Shown here piece after piece: positions 17,899 to 26,501 of a DNA stretch of 64,000 nt (positions are counted from its first letter, which is position 1; each line of letters starts with the position of its first letter). Source of the stretch: Candidatus Saccharimonadota bacterium (GTDB lineage Bacteria; Patescibacteriota; Saccharimonadia; Saccharimonadales; UBA4665). The stretch spans positions 62,001 through 126,000 of the forward strand of contig JAQGGZ010000006.1 in the NCBI GenBank assembly GCA_028289125.1. Reading direction: 5' to 3'. Under the pieces are notes generated by a model. It searched no databases, had not been told where the DNA came from, and saw nothing but the letters and a program-made list of their open reading frames with translations. A program made the translations under genes and the position numbers.

Positions 17899-18483
17899 AT
17901 GCCAAGTAAAAAAACAAAAAACACCGATACGATGATAAAACCACTGACCATACCGGTCCGGCATCCCCTGCAACACGCCTCCACACCGATGACCTCCGAG
18001 CCGGTGCCGGTCGAATCCCAGGCGCCGCCGAAAACGGGTATGCGCGTCATTGAGCCTTTGACTGATTTCAAAACTGGTAAGACAGGGGTTACAAAACTGG
18101 GGCCGAAAAAGGTCGTCCCGGTCATCGCGGAAGCCGATGAGGAAACATCGGAACCTGAAGCACCGGCCCCTCAGCCCAAAACGGTCGAAGAATCCAGACA
18201 TGCGACTCACGTTCAGAAAAAAGCCGGACCACAGACTGCTTCGGCAACGCCGGCCGACGATGCCGATGAAAGGGCTGAGCTGATCCAGCAATACATCGAA
18301 AGCGGCCGTTATTATGTGCCGATCAATGCGGTGGCGTTTAAGCGCTCCATCAAAGTCAGCTGGCTTCTTACGTTCGTGATCCTGTTACTGGCTGTCGTGC
18401 TGATAGATCTGATGCTCGACTCGGGTCTTATCATCCTGACACAGAAGATTCCGCACACCCATTTTTTCAACCTGTCAGTGTAG
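17899..18483 (+). CDS. Hypothetical protein with C-terminal membrane anchor
   Basis: About 194 residues from the ATG at 17899; starts further upstream run antisense through pilB. The N-terminal 130 residues are low-complexity, Pro/Glu/Lys-rich and probably disordered. A membrane segment follows near residue 160 (WLLTFVILLLAVVLIDLML). TATGAT at 17869-17874 is a plausible -10 and would give a leader of about 20 bases. No family is recognised. It is divergent from pilB, so the two may share regulation. Confidence 0.55.
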   Translation: MPSKKTKNTDTMIKPLTIPVRHPLQHASTPMTSEPVPVESQAPPKTGMRVIEPLTDFKTGKTGVTKLGPKKVVPVIAEADEETSEPEAPAPQPKTVEESRHATHVQKKAGPQTASATPADDADERAELIQQYIESGRYYVPINAVAFKRSIKVSWLLTFVILLLAVVLIDLMLDSGLIILTQKIPHTHFFNLSV

Positions 18484-18487
18484 CAGG

Positions 18488-18604
18488 CTACTGACGGAGC
18501 CGTATCGCTGCCAGCGAACTGATATACGCCACCGCCATGAACCAGAGCATTACCATTTCGGCAGTGAAGGCGGCGACCGCATTAAGAGCTTTGAGCAGGT
18601 CCAT
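18488..18604 (-). CDS. Possible 38-residue membrane peptide
   Basis: A short open frame that encodes one hydrophobic helix (TAEMVMLWFMAVAYISSLAA) ending in RLRQ. Codon use resembles its neighbours, and the gap would otherwise be empty. There is no SD or clear -10, so it may be a remnant of a longer membrane protein. Confidence 0.35.
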   Translation of the reverse strand: MDLLKALNAVAAFTAEMVMLWFMAVAYISSLAAIRLRQ

Positions 18605-18652
18605 TTGATTATCAAAACAGTAACGGACTTGCAGGGGCGTAGCTGAAATAAC

Positions 18653-19063
18653 TTAGGATGCCGTTATATTAACAAGCCAACCGATACCGAACCTATCGGT
18701 GACCATGCCGAACGTATCACCCCATGAAGCTTTGGTCAGGGGCATGGTCACGGTGCCCCCATCGGAGAGTTTTTTATAATAACCACTCAATTCCGCCTCA
18801 TCATCACCGCTGAGCGAGATGCTGATATTCGCACCTGCGGCAAAGTTCATATCCGCCGGCGTGTCCGATCCCATCAGCACCAGCCCGCTCTCGGTTTCCA
18901 GCATGCCATGCATGATCTTATCGACATCGGAGGGGTCATGAGTGGCGCCAAGATCGCCGAAGGTATTAAGAGTGAGTTTACCTCCGAACACTTCTTTGTA
19001 AAATTCCAACGCTTCACGGGCGTTGTCCCGGAAGCCGATGTAAGGATTAAGTCTTGTTTTCAT
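18653..19063 (-). CDS. VOC/PhnB-like protein
   Basis: About 136 residues from the ATG at 19063, which has GGAGG nine bases upstream. PhnB-type vicinal oxygen chelate fold: NPYIGFRDNAREALEFYKEV at the N-terminus and GWLVNIT at the end, with the central SGDDEAELSGYYKKLSDGG strand. Members are cytoplasmic dimers, and many are annotated as 3-demethylubiquinone methyltransferase-like without evidence. Substrate unknown. Confidence 0.82.
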   Translation of the reverse strand: MKTRLNPYIGFRDNAREALEFYKEVFGGKLTLNTFGDLGATHDPSDVDKIMHGMLETESGLVLMGSDTPADMNFAAGANISISLSGDDEAELSGYYKKLSDGGTVTMPLTKASWGDTFGMVTDRFGIGWLVNITAS

Positions 19064-19154
19064 GCTGTACAACCTCCGCCCTCTATTGATGCTGCAAGTA
19101 TACGCCTGTGCGGATGATTACATGGCAGGAATGATTACATGGCTTGCGATCGAC

Positions 19155-19547
19155 TCATCTGACCGGCCGAACCCCATATCTCTGGAGCAGTGCGAGTAAT
19201 CCCAACGTTGCCGATATGCCGGCGAGGCCGTATGCGGCGTCCATCATATCCGGAGTATTCAGGACAGGCACGATCGCCTCCATGATTATATTCGCTCCGG
19301 CGAGGAGAAGGGCGCATAAGAATATGTACTTCCATGAGACTTTCGTAAGCAGGTTGGTCGCTCCGGCGGCGAACAGTAATAGTGATGATAAGGCAAAATT
19401 TGAAAGGTGACTGCCGATACCGGCAAAGTTCAACAGGCCGCTACTATTACGCTGCAGCATCAGTGTGAGCATCAGAGCGAGTGCTGAGTAATACAGTACG
19501 AAACCCATGGGGGTAAAAGTGTAAGGCGTTTTTATTTTGAGATGCAT
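19155..19547 (-). CDS. Four-TM small membrane protein
   Basis: About 130 residues from the ATG at 19547. Four hydrophobic helices occupy nearly the whole length (FVLYYSALALMLTLML; SNFALSSLLLFAAGATNLL; YIFLCALLLAGANIIMEAI; DAAYGLAGISATLGLLALL). No motif gives a function. It lies between two VOC genes in the same orientation with gaps of 60-90 bases. Confidence 0.6.
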   Translation of the reverse strand: MHLKIKTPYTFTPMGFVLYYSALALMLTLMLQRNSSGLLNFAGIGSHLSNFALSSLLLFAAGATNLLTKVSWKYIFLCALLLAGANIIMEAIVPVLNTPDMMDAAYGLAGISATLGLLALLQRYGVRPVR

Positions 19548-19608
19548 GGCTTCAGTATAGTCGGTGATTATCGGACGGTACAACCTCGCCACAGGCCAGG
19601 ATTCCTGG

Positions 19609-19980
19609 TCAGACGATGTTGCTCACACAGATCCAGTTTTTGGCAGGGTCCTGGAACCAGGCGGCTTCCCCTAAGTCCGGATCCCGCATGATCCCGTATT
19701 CATCGGTTCCCGGCAGCATCGCTATATCGATGCCCGCTTCCTGTAATTGTCGGAGGGTGTCTTCGACGTTTTCCGTTTCAATACCTAAGACCGTTGCGTC
19801 CCACGGCTGATGGTTTTCTTTTTCGTAAATGTTTATTTTTGTCCCTTTTCCAGCCTCCAGCACAAGCTGGCCGGCAGGTTCTTTGACCGGCTTGAAGCCC
19901 AAAATATTCACATAGAACTCCCGTGCTGCCGATAAATCGTCCACGCTAAAGTTCGCGTGTACTGCGTTTGATCCAAGCAT
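19609..19980 (-). CDS. VOC family protein (glyoxalase/bleomycin resistance-like)
   Basis: 123 residues with the single-domain VOC fold: HANFSVDDLSAAREFYVNILGF at the N-terminus, INIYEKENHQPWDATVLGIE in the centre, and EAAWFQDPAKNWICV at the end. The SD AAGGAGG is perfect, nine bases from the ATG. Substrate unknown; relatives include glyoxalases and antibiotic-binding proteins. Confidence 0.82.
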   Translation of the reverse strand: MLGSNAVHANFSVDDLSAAREFYVNILGFKPVKEPAGQLVLEAGKGTKINIYEKENHQPWDATVLGIETENVEDTLRQLQEAGIDIAMLPGTDEYGIMRDPDLGEAAWFQDPAKNWICVSNIV

Positions 19981-20071
19981 AGTGGTATCCTCCTTTACAC
20001 TATGTGGTTCGGGTTGGTTGCGGTCAATGAGATATCAGGCTTATTGGCATGAAAGCCAAGTGTACGCCAAA

Positions 20072-20101
20072 TAAAAAAGCTCAGCTTACTGAGCTTTTTT
20101 A
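20072..20101. terminator. Bidirectional terminator after tRNA-Arg
   Basis: Stem AAAAGCTCAG / CTGAGCTTTT with A/T runs on both sides. It serves tRNA-Arg on the minus strand. Confidence 0.8.
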
Positions 20102-20103
20102 TT

Positions 20104-20180
20104 TGGTACACCCGATAGGATTCGAACCTACGACCTTTGGTACCGGAAACCAACGCTCTATCCAGCTGAGCTACGGGTGC
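20104..20180 (-). tRNA. tRNA-Arg (anticodon CCG)
   Basis: 77 bases including an encoded CCA. The acceptor stem, D arm (AGCTCAGCTGGATAGAGC), seven-base anticodon loop TTCCGGT and T arm (GGTTCGAATCC) all fold. It reads CGG. Confidence 0.95.
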
Positions 20181-20264
20181 ATATCTGTAATAGTTTAGCA
20201 GAACAGAGGGGGCTTTACAGGAGGAATATAATGATTAGCATAACCGTAAGGAAGGAAACGTCGT

Positions 20265-20636
20265 ATGACAATGGCACCGCAAGCACCAACAGGTGAGTTA
20301 AAGTCGGCCCCGCTACAAGCAGAAGAAGCACCGGATCAGCACGTCCGTGAAGCGCTGGCAGCTTACTTCGGAACGGAAGTCATCGTGCAGGATTACGACG
20401 TCTACCTGCGCAAAGATTACAAAGGGCCGGCCTCGGCAAAGGTGCAGGTCGGTGGAGCCATGATCGTCAAGTGTAACGTGATGACCGAAGAAGGACTTGA
20501 GCCGCACGAGCTGGTCGTTGATGACCGGAACCGTCCGTTCGATGATGAGGTGCTTGGCGCCTTAGGTGCCACAGCTAATGCCAACTGGGACGATCCGGAA
20601 CAGCCACGGCATGTCCGGGACTACGGTAACAGTTAA
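20265..20636 (+). CDS. Hypothetical acidic protein
   Basis: 123 residues, not recognised. The N-terminal 25 residues are low-complexity. The remainder looks like a small alpha/beta domain (VREALAAYFGTEVIVQDYDVYLR; GGAMIVKCNVMTEEG). There is no signal peptide or membrane segment. The SD AAGGAAGGA precedes the ATG and a TATAAT box lies at about 20226. It converges with the DnaQ-GIY-YIG gene 3 bases away. Confidence 0.65.
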   Translation: MTMAPQAPTGELKSAPLQAEEAPDQHVREALAAYFGTEVIVQDYDVYLRKDYKGPASAKVQVGGAMIVKCNVMTEEGLEPHELVVDDRNRPFDDEVLGALGATANANWDDPEQPRHVRDYGNS

Positions 20637-20639
20637 GCC

Positions 20640-22073
20640 CTAAACGGGCAGGCCCTGCAATTGTTCCAACGGAAACGGCTTGATCCACAGCTTATCGAGC
20701 TTCGTGTTCAGGAATGACGTCAGGATCTTATAGGTATCGAGGTCGAACGCTTTGTCGTGCATCGTCACGACCGGCTCGCAGTATTCCTGTTGAGTAACCT
20801 CGGCGAGGACGCACCATTGGTCAACGACCAATGCGACTTCTTTGTCGGTGCTGACTTGCTTTTCAAGGACGAGCATCGGGCTCTTGTACGGCCAGGCCTG
20901 CAGGCGTTTACGCTCGAAAGCCATCAGCAGACGCCGGTTGTAATCATCAGCAGACTCTTTGCCGACACAGGCGCCGCGGCAGCGTTTCAGCTGGTGCGAA
21001 AAACATGCGCCTTTCGTTTTCTCTAGTCCGAACAGCTTCGGACAAAGTTCAAAATCCTTGATGATCTGCTCAAACGATTCACGAGCTTTGCCACGCCGTG
21101 GGTAAATTGCCAGGATTGATTCATATTCTGATGGTTCGATGACGGACGATTCTTCCAAGTCGACCGTGACATAGCCTTCGGCATTTTTGGTCTGCCGGGC
21201 CAGAAGCAGCTTTTCAGCCTTACGGAGACGCTTGTTATGCAACGGTTGTAATTCTTTGACGAGCTTCGATTCAAGTAATAATGCCGCCAGCTCACCCGGC
21301 GTTTCTTCGTAGCGGACGTGGTTGATGGCCTGAGCGATCTTGAACTCACTGCTGACGGCGTGATCGTTGCCGAAATGTTGCATGACGCGTTTACGGATAT
21401 TGATACTCTTGCCGACGTATAACGGCTTGCCCTGTTCATCTTCAAATATGTAGACGCCTGAAGTTTCCGGCAGGTTTCTGATGATCTCAGGGGCGATGCC
21501 TTTCGGAATGGCTGGGGAGCGTAACTGTTTGCCGATAGCCGCTGCCACCGTGTCGGTCCCAAACGTCGCGATGACGTGATGCAGGAATTGCCAGAGCACG
21601 TGGGCGTCATCATAAGCGCGGTGCCGATGAACTGCCCGAAAACCGTGCCGCTGGATAAGCGACTCCAGCTTATGGCTGCGTTCTTCCGGGTACAGGGCGC
21701 GTGACAATTTGACGGTACAGACTTGCTTGGGCAGGAATGTCTTGTTGACCCGTTTGAATTCCTGTTTCAGGAACGAATAGTCGAACCGTACATTATGCGC
21801 GACGAATACGGCACCCTCCAGTAAGTCATGCAGCTCGTCGGCGACGGCCGCGAAAGTCGGGGCGTCCTTAAGATCTTCTTGGCGTATACCTGTTAGCCTA
21901 GTAATGAAAGCGGGTACGGGAACGCCCGGATCAATCAATTTATTGAACGTTCGAACAATCTCACCGTTCTCGACGCGGATGGCGCCGATCTCGATGACAT
22001 GTCCGGTGACGTGGCTCATTCCGTTCGTTTCGACGTCAACGAATACGAACGGCCCTCCCTCAAGTATGCTCAT
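20640..22073 (-). CDS. DnaQ-type exonuclease fused to GIY-YIG/UvrC-like nuclease
   Basis: 477 residues. The N-terminal DEDDh exonuclease (residues 8-165) has FVFVDVETNG, HNVRFDYSFL and HRAYDDAHVL. A GIY-YIG domain (residues about 200-280) has SGVYIFEDEQGKPLYVGKS and RKRVMQHF. A UvrC-like cysteine segment follows (CFSHQLKRCRGAC), and the last 90 residues are unassigned. The same order occurs in mycobacterial exonuclease/GIY-YIG proteins thought to act in DNA repair. A TATAAT lies 8 bases before the ATG with no SD, so the message is near-leaderless. Confidence 0.88.
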   Translation of the reverse strand: MSILEGGPFVFVDVETNGMSHVTGHVIEIGAIRVENGEIVRTFNKLIDPGVPVPAFITRLTGIRQEDLKDAPTFAAVADELHDLLEGAVFVAHNVRFDYSFLKQEFKRVNKTFLPKQVCTVKLSRALYPEERSHKLESLIQRHGFRAVHRHRAYDDAHVLWQFLHHVIATFGTDTVAAAIGKQLRSPAIPKGIAPEIIRNLPETSGVYIFEDEQGKPLYVGKSINIRKRVMQHFGNDHAVSSEFKIAQAINHVRYEETPGELAALLLESKLVKELQPLHNKRLRKAEKLLLARQTKNAEGYVTVDLEESSVIEPSEYESILAIYPRRGKARESFEQIIKDFELCPKLFGLEKTKGACFSHQLKRCRGACVGKESADDYNRRLLMAFERKRLQAWPYKSPMLVLEKQVSTDKEVALVVDQWCVLAEVTQQEYCEPVVTMHDKAFDLDTYKILTSFLNTKLDKLWIKPFPLEQLQGLPV

Positions 22074-22081
22074 TACATTCC

Positions 22082-22087
22082 ATTATA
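22082..22087 (-). promoter_or_regulatory. -10 box of DnaQ-GIY-YIG gene
   Basis: TATAAT on the minus strand, 8 bases upstream of the ATG. Confidence 0.55.
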
Positions 22088-22178
22088 AACCATAAACTTT
22101 TCAAGCCGAAAAGTAACAATTTTAACTGCTGAAATTTAGCATAGCTGATTAGATAGATGTATAAGTAAGGAGGACAGC

Positions 22179-22427
22179 ATGTTACCAGATGAGCCGACCA
22201 ATGAAGAGCGACTGGAAGAGGTCGACAATGACGGTGGAACGACGCCATTCCGTCCTCCTGAAGACGTGACTGAACCGGACGATGATACCCATCCGAATAC
22301 TGACAGTGAGATTCAGCCCGAAGAAGTCTACCATGATGGCCTATCGATTGAGGAGCCGAATAAAGCTAATGCCGTATTAGATTATGATCCGGCTAAGGAC
22401 GTACGACAGGATGATATCGAGCAGTGA
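22179..22427 (+). CDS. Small highly acidic hypothetical protein
   Basis: 82 residues, rich in Glu/Asp/Pro, no hydrophobic segment, probably disordered. The SD AAGGAGGA is excellent, so it is translated. No family is recognised. It may belong with the KGG stress gene that follows, though that gene has its own -10. Confidence 0.65.
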   Translation: MLPDEPTNEERLEEVDNDGGTTPFRPPEDVTEPDDDTHPNTDSEIQPEEVYHDGLSIEEPNKANAVLDYDPAKDVRQDDIEQ

Positions 22428-22464
22428 AATAGTTAACAGCATGGGGCAACCAATCCGGTTACGC

Positions 22465-22470
22465 TATAAT
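22465..22470 (+). promoter_or_regulatory. -10 box of KGG gene
   Basis: TATAAT, 31 bases before the ATG, with AAAGGAGG as SD in between. Confidence 0.55.
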
Positions 22471-22501
22471 TGTAAACTTTTAAACAAAGGAGGGTTAGTC
22501 T

Positions 22502-22660
22502 ATGGCAGGAAAGCAAGGATTTGCGTCAATGGATGCTGATAAGCAACGCAGTATCGCTGCAAAAGGCGGTATGGCAAGTCACGGTGGTAGTTTCAAGGAC
22601 AAGGATTTCGCCAGTCAGCAAGGCAAGAAGGGCGGTGCGAAAAGCCGTCGCAACACCTGA
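22502..22660 (+). CDS. KGG-motif general stress protein
   Basis: 52 residues, easily missed because of length. It carries the KGG-type motif twice (FASMDADKQRSIAAKGG and FASQQGKKGG) as in the E. coli YciG/Bacillus GsiB repeat family. These small hydrophilic proteins are linked to general stress and desiccation tolerance in other bacteria. A strong SD (AAAGGAGG) and a terminator follow the normal single-gene layout. Confidence 0.88.
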   Translation: MAGKQGFASMDADKQRSIAAKGGMASHGGSFKDKDFASQQGKKGGAKSRRNT

Positions 22661-22683
22661 TCGTCCATATTTTGACATGAAAA

Positions 22684-22715
22684 AGAGCCGGCTCTCTGCG
22701 TCGGCTCTATTTTTT
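22684..22715. terminator. Bidirectional terminator between KGG and yihY genes
   Basis: Stem AGAGCCG / CGGCTCT followed by a T run on the plus strand and preceded by an A run. The convergent yihY stop codon lies within it. Confidence 0.7.
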
Positions 22716-23645
22716 GACCTTATCAAAACCGCGCTGAAATGATTCCACCAGCTTGGCATAAGGATTGGCGAGTGTGGTGCGGATAATCTTCTGTTTTACG
22801 GCACGCTTTTTCGGTTCAAAGACGACGCCGTGGCTCTCACCATAAATCTTGAGCGCTTCAGCACCTAAAAAGACGATTTGTCCGAAATAGAATACCCATA
22901 GCAATAAGACGATGAGGGCAGCCGCTGCCCCATAAGCGCTGGCTGTACTGTTATGGCCGATAACGAATCCCAGTACCGACTTGCCGATACCAAAAAGTAC
23001 ACCAACGGCCAGGCCGGTCACTAACGCCAGTCGGCGAGGCACCACTACGTTCGGCACCACCCGGTATAACAGGCCGAGCAACAAGCCTATCATCAGCGAG
23101 GAGACGGTGAAGTTGAGAGCCAATAAAGTGATGTGCGGTAAGCCGAACTTGTCTGTTAACGTTTGGCCGGCCGCCGAGACGAGGGCCGACATAACGACCG
23201 ATACTACGACCAGCAGGCTGGTCAGGCAAAGTAATATGATCCCTTTGATCTTGGGCCAGACGATGTTGAAAAATTTGGCTTTGGGGTCAGCCTGGACCTT
23301 GAAGATCTGGTCAAAGCTATTCTGCAACTGCCCAAACAGCCCACTGGCACCGAGTAAGAGGCTGACGATACCGATGGTCAATCCGATTGCGCCCTTGCCA
23401 GTCTGGTGCGTCTTAGCGACGACGTTCTGAATCGTATCAGCGGCCTCAGGACCCAGTATGCTGCTGAGCTGTGATACTAGTTGCCCATTCATAGCCTTGT
23501 CACCGAGCACGAAGCCAGCGATGCTGATTATCACCAGCAACAACGGACCGATCGAAAACAGCGTGAAGTAGGAAAAGGCGGCGCTTAACTGACCGATTCG
23601 GTCTTGACCGTAGGTCGCGAGCAGCTTTTTGATGCCGGTAAACAT
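22707..23645 (-). CDS. YihY/virulence factor BrkB family membrane protein
   Basis: 312 residues with six membrane helices in YihY/BrkB order. Typical segments are QLSAAFSYFTLFSIGPLLLV, LTIGIVSLLLGASGLFGQLQ and FGQIVFLGAEALKIYGE. Long considered ribonuclease BN, the family is now viewed as a transporter or membrane protein of unclear role. It starts 1 base after the 77-residue gene upstream. Confidence 0.9.
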   Translation of the reverse strand: MFTGIKKLLATYGQDRIGQLSAAFSYFTLFSIGPLLLVIISIAGFVLGDKAMNGQLVSQLSSILGPEAADTIQNVVAKTHQTGKGAIGLTIGIVSLLLGASGLFGQLQNSFDQIFKVQADPKAKFFNIVWPKIKGIILLCLTSLLVVVSVVMSALVSAAGQTLTDKFGLPHITLLALNFTVSSLMIGLLLGLLYRVVPNVVVPRRLALVTGLAVGVLFGIGKSVLGFVIGHNSTASAYGAAAALIVLLLWVFYFGQIVFLGAEALKIYGESHGVVFEPKKRAVKQKIIRTTLANPYAKLVESFQRGFDKVKK

Positions 23646-23646
23646 G

Positions 23647-23880
23647 CTATTTCTTTTTGTTTAAGATTTTCTTACCGGTATTGAAGACAGTACCGGCGAT
23701 TTCACCGCCACGTTCCATGACATGACTTAAGTTGTTGATCTTTTCGTCAACCACGGCATGTATCTTGTTGACCTTTGAACGGATAACAAAAACCGCGACT
23801 ACGAGAACAATTACCAGCACGAGCATAATAGCCATGAAGGTGATGCCGATAATATAAAAAGCCGTTTCAAGTCCTGACAT
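23647..23880 (-). CDS. Small single-TM protein upstream of yihY
   Basis: 77 residues with one long hydrophobic helix (residues 8-35) and a basic amphipathic tail (VNKIHAVVDEKINNLSHVM), resembling DUF948-type proteins. The SD AAAGGAG is good. It forms an operon with yihY. Confidence 0.65.
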   Translation of the reverse strand: MSGLETAFYIIGITFMAIMLVLVIVLVVAVFVIRSKVNKIHAVVDEKINNLSHVMERGGEIAGTVFNTGKKILNKKK

Positions 23881-23957
23881 AGGTACTCCTTTAGGGTTAT
23901 TTCAAGCTTTACTGTCCCAATTATAATATGGCAGATTTTATTGCAATGCTAAAATTT

Positions 23958-24428
23958 TCACACCCTTTTCAGGATCTCGTAGACGAAAGTAGTGTCTCCA
24001 TGATGTTGGGGCAAGCTTTTTGACACCATAGCGAACTTTTCGGCCGGTACCTCGGGGAAAAACAAGTCACATTGATAATCCCGGTCGATATGGGTCAGAT
24101 ATAATTCATCGGCGTATGGCAAGGTTTCTGCGTACACCTTGGCTCCGCCGATGGCCCAAACCTCAGGTTGAGTCTTCATAAACTCATGTACGTCATGTAC
24201 GGCAGTGATTCCCTCGGCCTGGAAAGTGTCGTGGCTGAGAACGTAGTTTTGACGGCCGGGTAACGGATGTCCGATAGTGTCGAAAGTGATACGCCCCATC
24301 AGGATCACGCCTCCGAAACGCATGGTCTGCTCTTTGAAATACTGTTGATCGGTTGGTAATCTCCAGGGCAACATACCGTTTTTGGCGATGCCACCTTTAC
24401 TGTCGAGAGCAACTATCAGTCGGATCAC
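23958..24428 (-). CDS. folA: Dihydrofolate reductase
   Basis: About 156 residues. It reduces dihydrofolate to tetrahydrofolate with NADPH. IVALDSKGGIAKNGMLPWRLP carries the substrate-site tryptophan. GGVILMGRITFDTIG and WAIGGAKVY are the NADPH-binding segments. The preferred start is a GTG at 24428 overlapping the folC stop (GTGA), with AGAGGA nine bases upstream. A GTG at 24452 is possible but lies inside folC without an SD. Confidence 0.93.
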   Translation of the reverse strand: MIRLIVALDSKGGIAKNGMLPWRLPTDQQYFKEQTMRFGGVILMGRITFDTIGHPLPGRQNYVLSHDTFQAEGITAVHDVHEFMKTQPEVWAIGGAKVYAETLPYADELYLTHIDRDYQCDLFFPEVPAEKFAMVSKSLPQHHGDTTFVYEILKRV

Positions 24429-25678
24429 TGAGCAGTTTCCTCTTGTAGCCACTGCCGGATTGGTCCGAGCATATAGAAAGAACCTGTCACGAGAATCATC
24501 GGTTCACCGGCTGCTTCTAAACGTTTGATCGCTTTGATCGGATCGGCCTCAACCTCGACGTCGCCCGTATAAGCTTGTTGCTGTAATACGGCCAGCAGTG
24601 TCTCGGCAGGGACGTTTGATTTATGGGCATCTTGACTGGCCTGAAAAGATGTCAAAACGACATGATCGGTCAGCGTGGTTATTGCTTGCATGGCCGGACC
24701 GTACCGCTCGTTACTACCATCGGCAAAGGCGATGGCAACGGCAGGGCGTCGTTCGGGGTACTGGTGCCGTAGGCTTGCCGTCAATGCCTCCATCTTTTGA
24801 GGATTATGAGCACCGTCCAGGATGATCGTACTCGCGCCATGCGTAAACACTTCGAATCGTCCCGGTATGAGCGTTGCGCTGGCAGTATGGATCTCGTCAT
24901 CGGTCAGACCGCTCGGCAAGAAGGATTGAACCACCTGGTAGGCTAAATTGAAATTACGTAGTTGGAAGTCAGGCAGCTCAACCGCATGCTCGGCTCGTTC
25001 GACGATATTGAGGGTGCCTTTTTTTAAATCGAGTCGGTCCTGGACGGTCTGCATGACCTCGTCCGCCTGCTTATACATGAAGACGTGATTGCCTGACTGG
25101 ATGATGCCGGCTTTCTGGGAGGCAATCTCAGCGATCGTATTGCCTAGGACATGAACATGGTCGAGCCCGATGTCGGTAATGACGCAGACCTTGGCCGGAT
25201 TATGCACCGTATTGGTGCCGTCCATAAGCCCGCCTAAGCCCACTTCCACGACGGCAAATTCCACTTTATGTTTCGCAAACTCCCAGTAGGCAAAAGCGAC
25301 CAGCAGCTCGAAATATGTCAGCATGATGCCACTTTCATTAGCGAGCTCCAGAAACTCGCCCAGATCGGCACAAAAGGTTGCCTCTTCCAAGGGTGTGCCG
25401 TCAATCTGGACCCGTTCGTTCAAGGCCATGATGTGGGGGGAAACGGTCAGCCCGACGTGCTTGCCGGCGGCCTGAAGAAGTGCAGCGCAGTAATAGGAAG
25501 TCGAGGTCTTACCCGACGTCCCGGCCACGTGGATGACCTGCATGGTGTCCTGTGGGTTGCCCAGAAAATCCATGAAGGCCGCAATCCGGTCAAGACTATA
25601 GACGTCGCGGCTGCTGAACGGTGGCGGCACGAAGCGTTGCAGTTCATAAAGAGCTTCGTCAAAATTGTGAATCGTCAT
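24425..25678 (-). CDS. folC: Folylpolyglutamate/dihydrofolate synthase
   Basis: About 417 residues, Mur-ligase superfamily. The P-loop is VAGTSGKTSTSYYCAALL. The folate omega-loop region is GLTVSPHIMALNERVQIDG, followed by VVEVGLGGLMDGTN and the C-terminal LDGAHNPQKMEAL. It adds glutamate to folates. Translation is coupled to folA. A GTG at 25699 is an alternative start. Confidence 0.92.
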   Translation of the reverse strand: MTIHNFDEALYELQRFVPPPFSSRDVYSLDRIAAFMDFLGNPQDTMQVIHVAGTSGKTSTSYYCAALLQAAGKHVGLTVSPHIMALNERVQIDGTPLEEATFCADLGEFLELANESGIMLTYFELLVAFAYWEFAKHKVEFAVVEVGLGGLMDGTNTVHNPAKVCVITDIGLDHVHVLGNTIAEIASQKAGIIQSGNHVFMYKQADEVMQTVQDRLDLKKGTLNIVERAEHAVELPDFQLRNFNLAYQVVQSFLPSGLTDDEIHTASATLIPGRFEVFTHGASTIILDGAHNPQKMEALTASLRHQYPERRPAVAIAFADGSNERYGPAMQAITTLTDHVVLTSFQASQDAHKSNVPAETLLAVLQQQAYTGDVEVEADPIKAIKRLEAAGEPMILVTGSFYMLGPIRQWLQEETAQ

Positions 25679-25725
25679 GGCTTTCGGTATCTTTCTCACT
25701 AGTGTTACACTTGAGTATACCGCAC

Positions 25726-25802
25726 GCGCCCGTAGCTCAGTGGATTAGAGTGTTTGGCTTCGAACCAAAAGGTCGCAGGTTCGAATCCTGCCGGGCGTAC
25801 CA
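25726..25802 (+). tRNA. tRNA-Arg (anticodon TCG)
   Basis: 77 bases with encoded CCA. The acceptor stem has a G1-U72 pair. The anticodon loop is CTTCGAA. It reads CGA. Confidence 0.94.
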
Positions 25803-25877
25803 AGTTTGATAATATTTTTTACAGACCATTGATACACATACAGGTACACTCCCCGGGTAACCATCCGAGGAGGAATC

Positions 25878-26495
25878 ATGGAAAACACCGTACCGCTGAA
25901 AGCTCTTATATTAGTCTGTAGCCTGACACCATCTCCGGCGAAGTCATCGAGTGAACATATGGCCAAGCAGATCGCTGCCGAAATGGATAAGTACGGTGTC
26001 ACCAGTACGCTTATACGGGCGGTCGATCATGATATAAAGCCAGGCGTTGAAACGGATATGGGCGAGGGGGACGCCTGGCCGCAGATCCGACGCCAGATGC
26101 TTGAGGCCGACATCCTTCTGATTGCCACGCCGATCTGGGTCGGACACCCGGCCAGCGTCACCCAGCGCATCATTGAACGCCTCGATGCCGAGCTGTCCGA
26201 GACAGATGATGAAGGCCGCTTGCTCACATATGGAAAAGTCGGGGCGGTAGCAGTCGTCGGGAACGAAGACGGTGCCCACCATGTCAGCGCCGAGTTATTC
26301 CAGGCTCTCAGTGACGTCGGCTTTTCTATTCCGGCCGGGGGTCCGGCTTATTGGGTCGGCGAGGCCATGCAGAGCACGGATTATATCGAACTGGAGGAAA
26401 CCCCTGAGATGGTGGCAAAGACTATCAAGACGTTAGCGGCTAACTCCGTGCATCTGGCACGATTTCTAAAGAACAATAATTACCCTGCGGTTTAG
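25878..26495 (+). CDS. Flavodoxin-like NAD(P)H-dependent FMN reductase
   Basis: 205 residues, flavodoxin-like fold: ALILVCSLTPSPAKSSS phosphate-binding loop, ADILLIATPIWVGHPASV and GAVAVVGNEDGAHHVSAELF. Members reduce FMN or quinones in the cytoplasm. GAGGAGG lies just before the ATG. The transcription unit begins after tRNA-Arg and appears to be single. Confidence 0.85.
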   Translation: MENTVPLKALILVCSLTPSPAKSSSEHMAKQIAAEMDKYGVTSTLIRAVDHDIKPGVETDMGEGDAWPQIRRQMLEADILLIATPIWVGHPASVTQRIIERLDAELSETDDEGRLLTYGKVGAVAVVGNEDGAHHVSAELFQALSDVGFSIPAGGPAYWVGEAMQSTDYIELEETPEMVAKTIKTLAANSVHLARFLKNNNYPAV

Positions 26496-26501
26496 GCGTC
26501 C

